From positions 30,395,879-30,459,878 of the forward strand of contig CAJQUN010000003.1 of NCBI GenBank assembly GCA_907163345.1: a stretch of DNA of 64,000 nucleotides. The letters run 5' to 3'. Every line of letters starts with the position of its first letter. Position 1 is the stretch's first letter. A program made the position numbers and the translations under genes. Shown in pieces: positions 45,570-58,184 of this stretch. The stretch comes from Haberlea rhodopensis (lineage: Eukaryota; Streptophyta; Magnoliopsida; Lamiales; Gesneriaceae). The notes under the pieces are model-generated. The model was not told the DNA's origin. It saw nothing but the letters and a program-made list of their open reading frames with translations, and did no database searches.

Positions 45570-46018
45570 GATGCTGATTGGGCTGGCTCAATAAGTGATA
45601 GAAGGTCAACATCAGGGTAGTGCTTCTTTGTGTGGGGAAACCTAGTGACTTTGAAAAGTAAGAAGCAAAAGCAGTGCTAAAGCAGAATTGAGATCAGTTG
45701 CTCATGGTGTGTGTGAAGCCTTATGGTTAAAAATGATGCTTGAAGAATTGAATTTGAGTGCAGCAATGCCCCTAAAATTATTGTGCGATAACAAGGCGAC
45801 TATTGCTATGTCACAATCATGTACATCATGATCGAACAAAGCACGTAGAAGTGGATCGACATTTCATTAAAGAAAAGATAGATGAAGGAACAATCAACAT
45901 TGACTATATTCCGACATCAGAACAGACTGCTGACATACTTACTAAAGGCTTGTTCAAACCCATGTTCGAAAAATTTATAGACAAGCTGGGAATGCACAAT
46001 TTGTACTCTCCAGCTTGA
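45570..46018 (+). pseudogene. copia RNase H
   Basis: Broken frames retain ADWAGS-like and RTKHVEVDRHFIKEK, then YIPTSEQTADILTKGLFKP and a terminal LGMHNLYSPA, the usual end of copia pol. Shifts near 45680 and 45800 disrupt it. Six bp after the stop the polypurine tract and 3' LTR follow. Confidence 0.75.
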
Positions 46019-46027
46019 GGGGAGTGT

Positions 46028-46248
46028 TGATAAATTTGATATGATTTGTGTCAATCATTCTATTAATTAGAATGATATGATTTGATTTGATTTATCTTTC
46101 TATTAATTAGATTATTTATTTCCTTCTAAATTAGATTGTTACCTTAATATAAGGTTAGGAGTCCTCTATATATTGCAACTATTATTATTGTAATCTTTAA
46201 GGAATAAATCAATAAAAGATAAGAAGTTTTTTCTTCAGTTTTCCTTCA
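46028..46248 (+). repeat. 3' LTR of the copia element (221 bp)
   Basis: Matches 41522-41744 with about a dozen substitutions and a few single-base indels. Confidence 0.85.
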
Positions 46249-46719
46249 CCATTTTATCAAACCCTAATCTAATTAGTCCATTAATTATAACTAAAATAAC
46301 ATTTGTTCTACGCATTCATCCCCAAAACTTTGCCCACTTTCCACCATTCGTGTCGCCCTCCTCCGCCTCCCTCCCTCCAACAAGTCTCGTGTCGTCCTCC
46401 TCCGACTCCTCCGTCTGCTTACGCATTAATCAAGCGAAGCACAACTCTTTTTTTTTTCTTTTTAACAGACGAAGCACAACTCTTCTAAATGAATGGAATC
46501 AAATGAAACTGAATTGAATTTGAGCGAGAGAAAGAAAAAGAACTAACAGAACAAGAAGAAAAAGCACACTTTACGTAATTGACGATGCTCATTCCTTGTA
46601 CCATAGCGAATTTCAATGCCTGCTCGTTGCTATCGTGAAATCAGGAACAAATGGAAAGCTTTAGAAATTGAAAACTTCATAATTGAAACACAAATTCGGC
46701 CGATAATTGTCCAACTGAA

Positions 46720-46990
46720 TGGATGAATCAACGAGGATGATAACGAAAAAAATTACATGCACCGATAAATTTTAAGCAAGCAACACCTAGCGGTGCATGT
46801 AAATCAACGAGGATGGTAACAAAAAAATTTACATGCAACGATAAAATTTAAGCAAGCAACACCTAGCGGTGCATGTAAATTACATGCACCGCTAGACTCA
46901 AATATTGTCTTTAACCAAAAATAAAGTATATTGGTGCATCAGTGCATCACCGCCTATCGGTGCATGTAAACTACATGCACCTATAGACTC
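46720..46990. repeat. direct and inverted copies of a CACCGCTAGGTGTTGC-type word
   Basis: A unit of about 75 bp reading ATTACATGCACCGATAAATTT..AACACCTAGCGGTGCATGTAAAT occurs twice in tandem (about 46755-46805 and 46828-46880). Each has ends that can pair (TTTACATGCACCG with CGGTGCATGTAAA). More GGTGCATGTAAAC words follow to 46990. It may be a terminal or subterminal repeat of the adjacent MULE; that is unproven. Confidence 0.55.
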
Positions 46991-47054
46991 ATAAGGTGCA
47001 TGTGAGTCGTGTGATGCATGTAATTTAAATCCACCACATGAGACTAACAATGAA

Positions 47055-47580
47055 TTATCTAGTGGATCTGAGGGTATATGCTTGATTTCTGACCATCAAT
47101 TGCGCCTTATTCCAGCTTCCGAATGTCTTCGTGACTTCAAATCCTCACGTGGAGTACATCAATTTTGTCTGAGACATGTTTGTCCAAACTTTAATAATCT
47201 CTTTAAATCCGTTCATTTGAAATACTTATGTTGGAGAGCTGGATCAGAAAATCAGCTGAGAAAGTTTGATTGCACATGGAAGAGATAAAAGTTATAGAAC
47301 CAAGGGTTTTTTATTACTTGAGTCATATTGATAAGTCTCAATGGTCTCTTGCTCATGAAGTAGACTGACGTTGTGGTATAATGACCACGAATATGTCAGA
47401 ATGCATAAATGGAGTTATGACAGGTGCTCGTCGACTTCCATTCACAGTCACTGTGCAGTTAACTTTTGACCGTTGACTGCTATATATTTTTTTTGAATGG
47501 CTTAAGAAGACGGAGTGAATGATTCAAAATAATCAAGAATGGCCAGATTATGTGTTCGAAAGATGCGTGCTGACTATAAT
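47055..47580 (+). pseudogene. Mutator-like (MULE) transposase remnant
   Basis: The first frame (47082-47288) has HQFCLRHVCPNFNNLFKS and LKYLCWRAGSE, matching the region around the third catalytic block and the CxxH motif of plant MULE transposases. Broken frames continue with WSLAHEVD and NMSECINGVMTGARRLPF, the conserved NxxExxN-type block, to about 47480. Stops interrupt it. No N-terminal catalytic Asp region or zinc knuckle is identified. Confidence 0.7.
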
Positions 47581-47599
47581 TATATTCAACATGATGTTT

Positions 47600-48230
47600 A
47601 GATGTTCGATCGTAGACATCTAACAACCACAAGGACGACGAATTATTTCTCTTAGAACTCTTTCTCCCCCATCCACTTGTTCATTCCTTGTACCATATGA
47701 ACATCATTATGTGGATGATATGGTGTGAATTGGGGGAATACAACAGGTGATACATCAAAATTTAGACCCATAGATGTCGTATATGATGGTTCAAATCCAA
47801 TACTGACATATGTATCCTGCTACGTGTATATCAGAGCATATGTAGTGAATAGTCATTGATCATACGTAGGTGGCTCGGGGACATAACAACCATTATATAC
47901 GTCGGTGCAAAGATGTAGATGAACCTGCCACATCTGTCGACATAGATGGACCTGCCACATTTTGTCGAGATAGGTGTATACAGAGATGAACCTGCAATAT
48001 CACTCTCGCTGCGTGCATAGACCGGTTGTACTGGTTCTTCCTCATGCCCATGCACTTATTCGTATGGTGGGAAGTCCATGTCTCGTCTTTCACGAGCCAC
48101 TTGCATCACATTTTGCGCTATTGCTCTATGCTGCTGGCTCGTCGACTCCATAAACAATATAACAGATTCTCCATCAGCGGGATAACGATCGAAACTAACA
48201 CTTAACTGCTACATCTGATCAATCTAAAAA
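47600..48230. other. no gene supported
   Basis: Contains minus-strand open stretches with tandem-like ATTTGTCGA/ACCTGCCACAT words near 47920-47995. Could be 3' MULE sequence. No recognisable domain. Confidence 0.45.
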
Positions 48231-48239
48231 GTAAACAAT

Positions 48240-49428
48240 AATTATTAAATTTATAATTTGTAAATCCATATTATAGAGAATGGAGATCTCAAGATCTAGA
48301 TTCAAAAGGGATAACCAAATTACGAGATCGGTGAAACACTTTGAGACTAATCTCTAATCATTCTTATGATAAGCGGTGTAACCCGTAAAAGGGGTAAGAT
48401 GATAGATAAGGTATTTAATGATTCCTAAGACATATAAATAAATATGTTGGAGTATAGCGGGATACTATTTCAGGAGCTCACCTACGTGAGTGCGAAGTGT
48501 GGCCGCTTCAAAAGATAGAAAAGCACTTATGAAACCAAGCGTGGTCCAAAATCGAAACGAACACAACCGTAAGAAACCAATACGAAGGTTAAACATTTTA
48601 TGGTGTGGGTTCAATTATCTAGGTTTATACCAACAATTAAGTAGTTCAAGACTATGAGTCACCATTAAGTCGAGTAAATCAAATTGAGTACTACTACGGA
48701 AGGTTCAATGCAGCAAACTACTTCTCTAGTGACTATAAAAATTAACTAAAGGCGCTCTTTTGGCATGTAGTTTAATTCATATGGGGGATTGTTGGAAAAA
48801 TTATAGTGAATATAAATTAAGCATCGGTAAAATCGAGCGGATCAAACGAAAAGAAGAAAAATAGGGCTGGTCGATCAGCCCAAGCCGAAGCATGGTCTTT
48901 CGAGAATAAGAAAGGCCCATCAATCGGCCCAGGTCGATTGTTGAAAAAGTGGTGCGAGCGATCGTACCCTATTCCGCGATCAATCGCGCCCGTGTAGACT
49001 TGCAGATAGGGTGTGTCCCTTCACATGCATGTGCGCTTTTTCATGTAAGATCTTCCAAATGATGTCTTTTGGTGATGTCTTTTGGTGTAGTATAAATATA
49101 ACAACCCTATCTTGAATTAAAGATACAATTTCGTGATTAACACACAAGATTAATGATCAAAATATGTGCATCTTATTCATCATCTTCCTTGTCTCAAAGT
49201 TTGAGTGACTTTAAACCTTCGTGGATTCGTTATTTGAAGTGTTTCTATCACGAATCATAGTCGTTGTATATTTGAAAACGAATTATCTTTGAACCGTGAG
49301 CACCATAGCGGGGCAATATCATTTCAAGGATAAAGAGTTGAACTCTTACATCGACATTCAATCCATTGTGTCATTTGTTACTTTTGCTTATTATCGTCCA
49401 AAGATACGTCCATATATAATTTCCAACA
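48240..49428 (+). mobile_element. 3' end of a truncated copia element with its LTR
   Basis: A polypurine tract (CATATGGGGGAT) precedes an LTR at 48790-49428 that runs TGTTGGAAAA..TTTCCAACA. The TATA-like AGTATAAATAT is at about 49088. The LTR shares CACCATAGCGGGGCAATAT and flanking words with the LTR at 61393-62012, so the two elements are related. The upstream part is non-coding 3' internal DNA; coding domains are gone. Confidence 0.75.
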
Positions 49429-49429
49429 C

Positions 49430-50470
49430 AAACTTGAGTTCAATTATCAAGAAGAAAATTCGGATCAAATTTTCAAATACATAAAAAAACTAGTATGAAA
49501 TAAATTTGATTAATTTTTAATTATAAAATATTTTTATTGTGATGCATGGTAATTTTAACATGGAAAACGATATTTTTAGTTTAGTTTAATTTCTTGGAGA
49601 ATGTTTTTTTTCTTTTTAAAAAATAAATAGATAGTGTTAGTTTGAAAGTCAAAAATAATTTGGATTAGAATTAGGAAAAAGTGACCATTTTTTAGTAATA
49701 AAACTTTTTTTTATATATAATAAATGAGGAGAAGATAACGAATAGTAAGTTATTTTTCATCTGTGATACTTATTAAATAATCTAAATGTAATTAAAAGTA
49801 CATTTCACGATTAAAAATATAAAAAAGTTTATATCAACTGATTTTTTACTTAAATGTTATAAATTGTTATAATTTTTTAAAAAAATTATAAAAATAATTA
49901 ATGAAATTATTCAAAAAATAAGAATAGAAAATGGATATAAATTAAGTAATTTAGATAAGAAATAGTGAAATTTTGGATATTATTGGAGTCTTACAAATAC
50001 GAAACTAAGATTGATCCAACTCACTCAAATGTCCTACATTGGCCCATTGGACAAATTTAGGCCCATTTCAAAGTTAAAATACTCCACCAATCTATACTTT
50101 TATATCTGAACTGTTTAAGAGAATAACTAAAATTATATTTTAACATTTGGTAGAATACTAGAATTGGTAGATATACATACTTGAGAAAGTTACAAAAGTC
50201 GTTTTGTGAGTTTGCCAGTTTTTGCATTTGCTCATGTAACTCGTTGGAGATTAGTTTTAGTGCAATAAACTTATTTTTCTTCATCTTGATGTGCCGAAAA
50301 TTTATGATATATCACTGCGGGCGGACTCAGAAAAAAAATATTTGGAGGGCGAATTTTTTTTTATAATAATTAAGGGTTAAAAAATTTTGGGGTGTACAAA
50401 ATGTTCTTTTTAAAAAAATAAGGGTAAAAATATTTTCCAAAAAAAAAAAATTCTAAATTTTTTTTTTTGG
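49430..50470. other. AT-rich stretch, no gene seen
   Basis: No supported frame or repeat boundary, apart from a hAT-end-like GGGCGGACTCAG at about 50319 whose partner is uncertain. Confidence 0.55.
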
Positions 50471-50481
50471 AGGGGGCCCTG

Positions 50482-50858
50482 TAGGGGTGTAAACAAAATT
50501 TTAGTATTCGAGTTCGAGTTCGAATTCGAATAAACATATTCGAAATTCGATTCGAAGTTCGAACTTTAATTTTTTCAGGCTCGAATTCGGTTCGAAACGG
50601 AGTTCGAATTCGAGTTCGATTCGAACTTTTCGAGCTCGACTTCGAGCTTTTAAAAACATTTCTTAATATATTAATATCTAATATATATAAATATTATATA
50701 TAAATAAAATATCAAGGTTCGCGAACAGTTCGTGAACTATCGAACAAAGAGATTTGGGTTCGAGTTCGGCTCGAATTCGATAACTTCGAATTCGAATCGA
50801 ATATTTTTCGAGCCTGTTCGAAAAGTTCGCGAACCGACTCGGTTCGTTTACACCCCTA
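50482..50858. mobile_element. hAT-type MITE (377 bp) rich in TTCGAA words
   Basis: Perfect 13-bp terminal inverted repeats TAGGGGTGTAAAC / GTTTACACCCCTA. The flanks GGGCCCTG and AGGCCCTG match at 7 of 8 positions. The interior is dominated by TTCGAATTCGAG-like words, giving strong self-complementarity. Non-coding. Confidence 0.82.
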
Positions 50859-50952
50859 AGGCCCTGCCCGTAGGTCTGCTCCTGCTTGTCACCTGTTATT
50901 GCAAATATGGCAACAAATATATTGTCATGATGCTAGACATTGTTCTTGTGTC

Positions 50953-51714
50953 CAGGGGCGAAACTATGATCGGGCAAAAGTTAACTACATAAAAATTAAA
51001 CCAAAATTTCATTATAATCATCCGAGTAAAAAACAATTAGTTAGATAATTACAATGTGATTATTTCAAAAAATGGACTTTTTAATTTCAAGAAATAATAT
51101 ACTTACCGAATTTAATTGTAATAATACAACAATGTTTGCTTCATTGATATTCAAGAAATGGGATTGCTCAATTTCAAGAACGACGATAGCATATTATATT
51201 AGTTTATTGGTGAATTATACTAAGTGTTATAAGAGTGCAGATGTGACAATATAGTATTTTATGGTAATATGTTTTTGATAATTTATTATATTAGGTTATT
51301 GGTGAATTATACTAAGTGTTATTCCAGATCGAAAGAAAATGAATAGTAAATATATATTGTTTCATGCTGAAATCATTTGTTTTACGGACAATAAAAAATA
51401 ATTGTGTATGTTTATCCATTTTTATAATGAAAAATGATTATATTAAGCTAAGTTTATCTTAAACTGATTAGTAACAAAAAAAAAATATAATAATAATTTT
51501 TTTAAGGAAATTAAACTGTTCTTAGTAAAACAAAATATATAATAAAATACACATTGTTTTTAGTAACACAAAAATATATAATTGTAAAAACGTTAGGCCC
51601 TTTGCTCCAACAGAGAATTCGTACGACAGGATTCAAAGGTATCATACCCTATCCATTAGACCAAAGAACTATGCTTGTTATAATGTTTGTAAGAAAATAT
51701 TAAATTCGCCTCTG
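50953..51714. mobile_element. hAT-type MITE (762 bp)
   Basis: Ends CAGGGGCGAA and TTCGCCTCTG are inverted repeats with one mismatch. A perfect 8-bp target duplication CTTGTGTC lies at 50945-50952 and 51715-51722. It shares the CAGGGGCG terminus with the element at 9786-22190. No transposase. Confidence 0.88.
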
Positions 51715-52017
51715 CTTGTGTCATACGTCAGTCAAAAATAAATAAAAGTAAAAATAAAAATCAATTTACTCGACTAAGATTAAACTTGGATGACTTTAGA
51801 GAATTAAAATAAAAATATATCAATTTAATGGACGAAATTTGCGATTTAATAAAAGTAGACGAATTTAATTGACAAATTTGTAATTTTCCCACACAGCGTG
51901 ATACACAAATGGGTATGGTGGAATATCTTCTTGCACGACTCATTTATTTGGCCAAGTCTTCACCAACTCTGAAGGAGACCAAAAATTACACTACAATAAT
52001 TGATGTCTTCTTTTCAA

Positions 52018-52020
<3 letters not shown>

Positions 52021-52050
<30 letters not shown>
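52021..52050. repeat. (AT)n microsatellite
   Basis: Dinucleotide run. The following about 700 bp contain GACACGG/GTGTCCG-type words at both ends (about 52065-52105 and 52640-52735) and may be a dispersed repeat. Confidence 0.8.
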
Positions 52051-52052
<2 letters not shown>

Positions 52053-52759
52053 GATGTTATGATGCACGGACATTGACACGGTGACATAGACACGACACGG
52101 CATGGACACGATGACGCGATTTTTTCAAAATTTACAGAATATGACACGGCTGAGACACACATGTTTTATGTTTTTATATATATTATACATTACTATATTA
52201 CAAAATATTAAAATTTACATTTTTTCAAATTCTAAAACCGTGTAAAAACAATAAAAATAGTCTTATCAAATTTAAGAAGCATATAAATAAATACATGTCA
52301 CTGAAATCAACATAATATCATACATACTAATATTAAATGCATATTACTCCAATTAACAAAAAGTTTAGCAAGCATGTCCAAATAAAATATAACATCAAAT
52401 ATATTCTTACCCAATTCAAGAAGCACATAAATAAATAAATGTAACTACAATCATTATAGTATCATTGATATCAGCACCAAATGCATATTACTTTAATTAT
52501 CATAAAGTTTCACAAACACATCCAAATTTTATTTTAGTCAAATTTTTTTTAAATTGTACAATTAACCCCCAAAAATATCATTTTCTAGTCGGACTCTCTT
52601 GGAAGTGTGCGACACGCCTCTCAGGAGGTCTGACACTGGTGTCCGAATTAATTTTTCTTTTTAAATTAAGGGCACACTATGAGTCGTATTCGATACATGT
52701 TCGAGGGGTGTCGGTGTCCGAGAAGTTTTTGACACTGCACCAAAAAATTGTTATAGTAA

Positions 52760-54330
52760 ATATGTTTTCATTATTTCACACGAAATAATATGGTTTTAAT
52801 TGCATATCTATGCTAATATTCAAAAGTAAAAATTGCATTAAACTTGACATAATTATAATATATATACATTATCTTTTGTTGAACTTGACGGGTTCACACA
52901 ATATATTGGCTAATATTATTGGTGCAGTGTCAATAGTATATTTATAATCACCAGATATATGCCATCGATTTTAAATATGATTCTACTTGATGACCTGTTA
53001 CAAATATTTATTTAACAAACAGCTTATAAATGTATGTTTAGTTTATACTAAACAGGGTATCATGTATATAACTACATCGAGACAGACATGTCCACGGTTT
53101 AAACGAACAAGTGGCCGGTCCGGTTACCCTTTGACATGGTTCAACTGTATAGTACGTTTCGAACCTATGAACCTCTGGTTAGGGCATTTTTTTGTTTTTT
53201 TAAAGAAATGTTTAATTTTTTAAAATTTTAAAATAAATAACATGGTGTAGAATTGAGCGATTGATCTCCAACTTAGATTATTAGCTTTCTACATTGAGCT
53301 ATAATAGCCCTTTTGATTAAACAAATATATGCTACACATTTTGGTTATTCAAGCTTTAATTTACTTTACGTTATTTTATGAATAATCCATGGAGAAAAAC
53401 AAATTCAAGCAATTTTTACACATTTTTCAAATTTTAACAATATATTTTAATTTTTTTTCAAATGAATGGTCGAATTGTAACTGTATCGTAACCGGTGATT
53501 CATGAACCGTGGTTGGAACCGCCAAAGAAGGTTAATGATCGAGATGTTTTGAACCATCCGATAGCGATTCTAAAATGTGATCATGTCTATGTTGAGAACA
53601 TGTTTAAAGTTTCTGACAATTGAATTTTGTTATATTGATATTGACTTGTTTCAAGTAAAAACATTGAAGTTGCAAATATAGAAGCATGTGGAAAATTGTG
53701 AATCTTATTAGGGATTAAAGTTTAGATATAAATCTATACATCATTATTCCAATTTATTACCGTCAGATTACCATAATGTTTTACATATTTATTTTAATAA
53801 TCTTTTTGCCATCGTTTTTTATTATGGATGAGATGAGATAAGTAATAAAGAAATATTTAAAAATTATGACTAATCTCACATTCACATCCGAGATTAAATT
53901 TAGTAGATTAGTTGACCGGTTTTTTAGTGTATAGGCATTAACAAAATGCAAAGCTATTCGGTTTTCAAGTGATGCGAAACCATTTATGACTTAGTTGATG
54001 GTGTAAAATTATGCATCGCTACGCAAAAAAATTGATTTAGACCATCATCCACTTGAAAAAAAAAAAAAACTATGCATCGCTTAACTTGTCACATAAACTA
54101 TTCAATGTTTAAATTCCAATATAAAGTTGTAAATTAGTGCTTAGCTAGCAGGATTGAGTTGTAAAATTACCCAAAGAATTGAACCTACATATAAATTTTA
54201 CTGTAATTTATATGTTGCATATTTTACTTTTTGGCAAGTGTTTATTTACTTATAAGATCGAATATTTAAGTATATCTTCGTCTAACCTCTTAAACATGAG
54301 TTTTTCATTCTCTACGATTTCTCATTTAAA
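52760..54330. other. AT-rich stretch, no gene seen
   Basis: Short AACCGG/GGTTC words recur around 53090-53170 and 53480-53570, but no element boundary is supported. Confidence 0.5.
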
Positions 54331-54339
54331 CTTTACTGT

Positions 54340-54850
54340 ACCGATTTAATTATGTTAATCAAAATAAACACGATGTTGACTCCATGTGTTACTCCCGGCA
54401 AGGACTGACCCGAACCGGATCCAAAGTCCAACTGTCCAATCCACGACATAAGGATAGAGGTGTGCTCCGGAGTACCCAGGTGACACCTGGACTGAAGAAG
54501 CCAAACTAAAGATAACGCAGTGACGAGGGAAGTATGGTGGCTCAATGCCCGACCCAGCGGTAGTACTGCCCAGGTTCGTATGAGCGCATTTTTCCGTTTG
54601 TCCGATCTATTGCCGAGCTGACGATCTAATGTGCTATGGCTCGAATTACCCTGATCTAAATGCAGGGTTGAGCTGATGCGAGACATTATTATTGTGTCAG
54701 AGACAAGTATCGGGTAAAACTATAGCCCCCGTAATTAATGTGACTGGAAAGCTGACGTCAGACATTATTATTGTGTTAGAGTCTTAGAGACAAGTATCGG
54801 GTACCTGACAAAACTGTAGCCCCCGTAATTAATGTGACTGGAACAAAGTT
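54340..54850. repeat. GC-richer unclassified repeat with an internal duplication
   Basis: 54672-54750 and 54751-54844 are two copies of one unit (GACATTATTATTGTGT, ACAAGTATCGGGTA, TAGCCCCCGTAATTAATGTG), the second with two short insertions. Composition differs from the flanks and resembles retroelement LTR DNA; family unknown. Confidence 0.6.
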
Positions 54851-54901
54851 TTAGGGATGAGTGAATAGTGTTCTAAGCATGTTCGATAGGATTTATTCTT
54901 G

Positions 54902-55030
54902 GTTACCCCATGGGGTGGTGCTTCATGGGGTAGTCTCATCCATTAGATGAGTATATTCCCATCAACATTGGATGGGTATATACACATCCAATAGATGGAT
55001 CTACCCCATGGGACACTATCACATGGATAG
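54902..55030. repeat. imperfect long hairpin (MITE-like)
   Basis: GGGGTAGTCTCATCCATTAG and CTAATAGATGGATCTACCCC-like arms, each beside a CCATGGGG word, face each other across a centre near 54966. The foldback is about 110-130 bp. Either a small MITE or another foldback element. No target duplication identified. Confidence 0.5.
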
Positions 55031-56053
55031 CAAAGACCAAAATAGGATTCTGAATTGAGATGAGAGATTGACATAAAGATATAATGATTACAAGATGGGC
55101 AGAAGTATGATCTGATGTCGATCTCATGATACTAAAAATTACAGGTTCTTATGTCATTATGAGAAAAATTACAAATTTGATTGAACAAATATATTGATAG
55201 TATTTTTATTTCTGCTTCTACAATATTTGTTCTATTGAAAATTTGTTATATCGGAGGGGTGTAATCGGAAAATATCTCCGACTCCCTTCTAATTTTTCTT
55301 TCATGAGGGCATGAGCTGAGATAAAAAAACATCAGTGAGCCATTCCGATTCCGATAAAGTGACGCCTTACACCGTCATTTTCCCGAGGTAAATTTTTTTT
55401 TTTTTTTTTTGAAACTATTTCCCGAGGTAATTTTCGGACATCAACAACTCCTAAATCCTATCAACTACTTATTTTTTTATTACCAAGTAATATACAAACA
55501 AGATCAGAAAAATTTATGTCCAGAAAAAAAAATAAGATCTGATAAGTTATGAGTTTTTTCTTTCCAGTTTTTGTTTATCCTTACACTAGCCATTTATTTT
55601 GAAATATTAAAAGCAATATATATGCACCATGAGCGGAAAAAATACTTGTATGAACTCGATTAGAGCCACATTTATGATCCAACTCAATATTATTGGTCTA
55701 ACATGATTGGTATGTTAGTTAATATATTTTTTTATTTAAAATGTTTTGTAATTTAATATCCAGTTGTTGTATAAGTGTGGAGTCTAAATCGGATGCATAC
55801 AAATATTTCCGAGCTAACAATTATTATTGGAGTTGCATTTAAATTTTATACGAAATTTCATTGTCTAATAATAATCATCACGTAGAAAGTCAGATTTTAT
55901 ATTGTGTTAGGATATATGATCTGGGTACAGTTGGTTCCGGAGAAATCTGCGAAGACTCGATCCAAGTTAGATATCTAGCAGGCGTGATTTTTTAAAGCAG
56001 AAAAGTCGAGATATAAAATATAGAAAATTTGAATCAAATTACGTGTTTTCTTT

Positions 56054-56057
<4 letters not shown>

Positions 56058-56121
<64 letters not shown>
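56058..56121. repeat. (AT)n microsatellite
   Basis: TA run of about 64 bp. Similar runs are at about 56288-56332 and 56652-56681. Confidence 0.95.
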
Positions 56122-56123
<2 letters not shown>

Positions 56124-56282
56124 TACCAAGTGAGATCTTATTATAGAAATAGTCTCATGTACACCTTTTACAATTTTTAACATCCATTGACCAATTTGCT
56201 CTCAAGTTAAGAAATAACTAGTTACGCCAAAAGATACTGTCAATAATATCAGAACCACACTTGTAATCCAAGTTAATCCGCG

Positions 56283-56334
<52 letters not shown>

Positions 56335-56648
56335 AGTGTGTGTGTGTGTTGAAGCTACATCGAATTCATATTGTGCAAAATTAAGTGGGTTCGAATTCGT
56401 TGTATGAACTAAGATATTTAGTAGTCAATTACACATCCTATGAACTTATCCTTTTTAGACAATGATTAAAACAAACTAGAAAGAATCCTTGAATTATTAA
56501 AGTGTTTTCTTTGGTACGATGTGATTAGTTTGGTAACAAGTCACCTTCTAGTTTATTTGGTGAAGGAAAGCTGTATATACCACTGAAATTGTCATCCTAT
56601 ATTATCATTATTTTATTTTTGAAAAGTTTAAAATTATATTTGTGGATT

Positions 56649-56686
<38 letters not shown>

Positions 56687-56819
56687 CACGTTTCACGAAG
56701 ATCACACTATACGCGGGATATAGAAAACAGTCCGACAACTTTGGGCCTAATTTATACAGTCTAATACTTGCACTGTAAATCGACTATTTCTTTGACTCGA
56801 ACCCATTATCTCTAGTTCA

Positions 56820-56985
56820 CATGTCAACAATCTTAAGATTACATGGTTTTGGTGATGTGTGAATTAACTCATGTATCTTATAAAGAACTAAATAGCTTAT
56901 AAATTCACAATGTGCAATAACTCTCAACACGTCACATCAGTGTGATATTATATAAGTCAAACACGTGGATTGGTAATGGGGGTAA
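56820..56985. repeat. direct repeat, copy 1 (copy 2 at 58185-58365)
   Basis: Shares TAACTCATGTAT, CTTATAAATTC, CAACTCTCAACACG and GACATTATATAAGT-type words in the same order with 58185-58365. The two copies flank a 1.2-kb block that includes a GC-richer patch and an LTR, so they may be parts of one interrupted repeat. Confidence 0.6.
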
Positions 56986-56994
56986 CAACATGGT

Positions 56995-57480
56995 TTACCT
57001 TAACGACTGTTCCAAATCCGAAACGCCCGTTCCGAAACTGGAACGCCGCCTGCCGTAGACGCTGTAAAATCTCCGCCACCAACGGCCAACCAACGTCGAC
57101 CATCGACATTTCATCACTGAGATGTCGCCGCCGATGAATGGCTCCAAATCGACCTGAATTTCTTTTTCTTTGTCCTGCGAGAATTGCTCAGTTTCAGAAT
57201 AAAAATCCGACCAATTGGCGACTATCCACCGTCGATTACCACCACCCACACGATGTTCACGCCTTAAAGCCTACAACCCAAATATCAGGAAATCGGGCAA
57301 AAATCAACCACAACTGCAACAAATCGCACGGCCATAACAGGCACGATTTTCGGTGGCGTTTTGTAGCGGTTGCCGGCGGTGGACGGCCCTTCGCGCTCGG
57401 GTCGTCATGGGTTTGCCTTGCGCCGTGGGAGATCGATCGTGGATAGGCCAATTTTCCTTATTCGAGCAGCCCAAAACCCT
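56995..57480. other. GC-richer patch of unknown origin
   Basis: Several short frames are open on both strands but none has a recognisable domain or convincing codon structure. It lies 5' to a minus-oriented LTR, so it may be internal retroelement DNA, possibly captured sequence. Confidence 0.4.
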
Positions 57481-57659
57481 ATGTTCCAATTAATTTTGAT
57501 TTTTCTCCAAATTTTCTTTTCTCCTCAATTAATTTAAGGAATAGAACCAAGATCAAGAAATATCAATATAAATTATATCAATTCATTAGTCCATGAATTA
57601 AACCTAAATTTCATGAAATTTTATCAACAAAGTAAATTATCAATGATTCAACATGCCCG

Positions 57660-58124
57660 GCTCTGACATCACTTGTTAGAATAACCTAATAGATGAAAAC
57701 TATTATCTTAATCCAGAATATCATGCTATATTATTAAGAGATATAGATGAATATACGAAAGTGTATCTGAATCCATAATATTTGATATTCATACAAATCT
57801 GAGTACTATGATCTTCACGATTAGCCTTGAAAGTCCTTTAATCTTCTCTCACACTCTCTAACCATTGACGGGATACAGTTAGAATGATTCAATCGTGTGA
57901 CATGGGGACCATGAGCTATATATTAGGGTTTCTATTTAAGCACATCAATCAAATAGAAAAGCTCACTTGTCTCTACACATTAAATATTCATACCATATTT
58001 AGATAATTGTAGCACAATTTTATTAACCTTATTCAGATCACTTTATTTGGGCTTAACTTTAAGATAGCCCACAATACACAATCATTTACATATATAGGTC
58101 CATATGACAAATTAAATTCCAACA
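57660..58124 (-). mobile_element. copia-like LTR with primer site (minus)
   Basis: The LTR at 57674-58124 (plus strand TGTTAGAATAACC..AAATTCCAACA) is flanked on its left by GCTCTGACATCA (57660-57671). On the minus strand that reads TGATGTCAGAGC, two mismatches from the tRNA-Met primer site. This is therefore a 5' LTR of a minus-oriented element whose internal part extends leftward. No second LTR is seen. Confidence 0.65.
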
Positions 58125-58184
58125 GGAATAACCAATCACATGAAATCATGATTTGATAATCATATTAAGAATACATGGAGTTTC

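Larger units (their letters stand above)
41522..46248 (+). mobile_element. Ty1/copia retrotransposon, decayed
   Basis: LTRs are at 41522-41744 and 46028-46248, both TGATAAATTT..CCTTCA, differing at roughly 6 percent of positions. A primer site follows the left LTR and a polypurine tract (CTTGAGGGGAGTGT) precedes the right LTR. The order gag, integrase, reverse transcriptase, RNase H is the copia order. All domains carry stops, shifts or deletions. The bases flanking the LTRs (TTGAT and CCATT) do not match, so no target duplication is found. Confidence 0.9.

Noticed and set aside
41522..46248. Intact autonomous copia element
   Set aside because: Deletion of the reverse transcriptase core at about 45066, multiple stops and no matching target duplication.
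50318..50885. Second hAT element enclosing the MITE at 50482
   Set aside because: GGGCGGACTCAG and GGTCTGCTCCTG could be termini, but the inverted match is weak and no 8-bp duplication is found.
56995..57489. Short frames on both strands in the GC-richer patch as genes
   Set aside because: No recognisable domain, no consistent frame, and open frames on both strands are explained by base composition.
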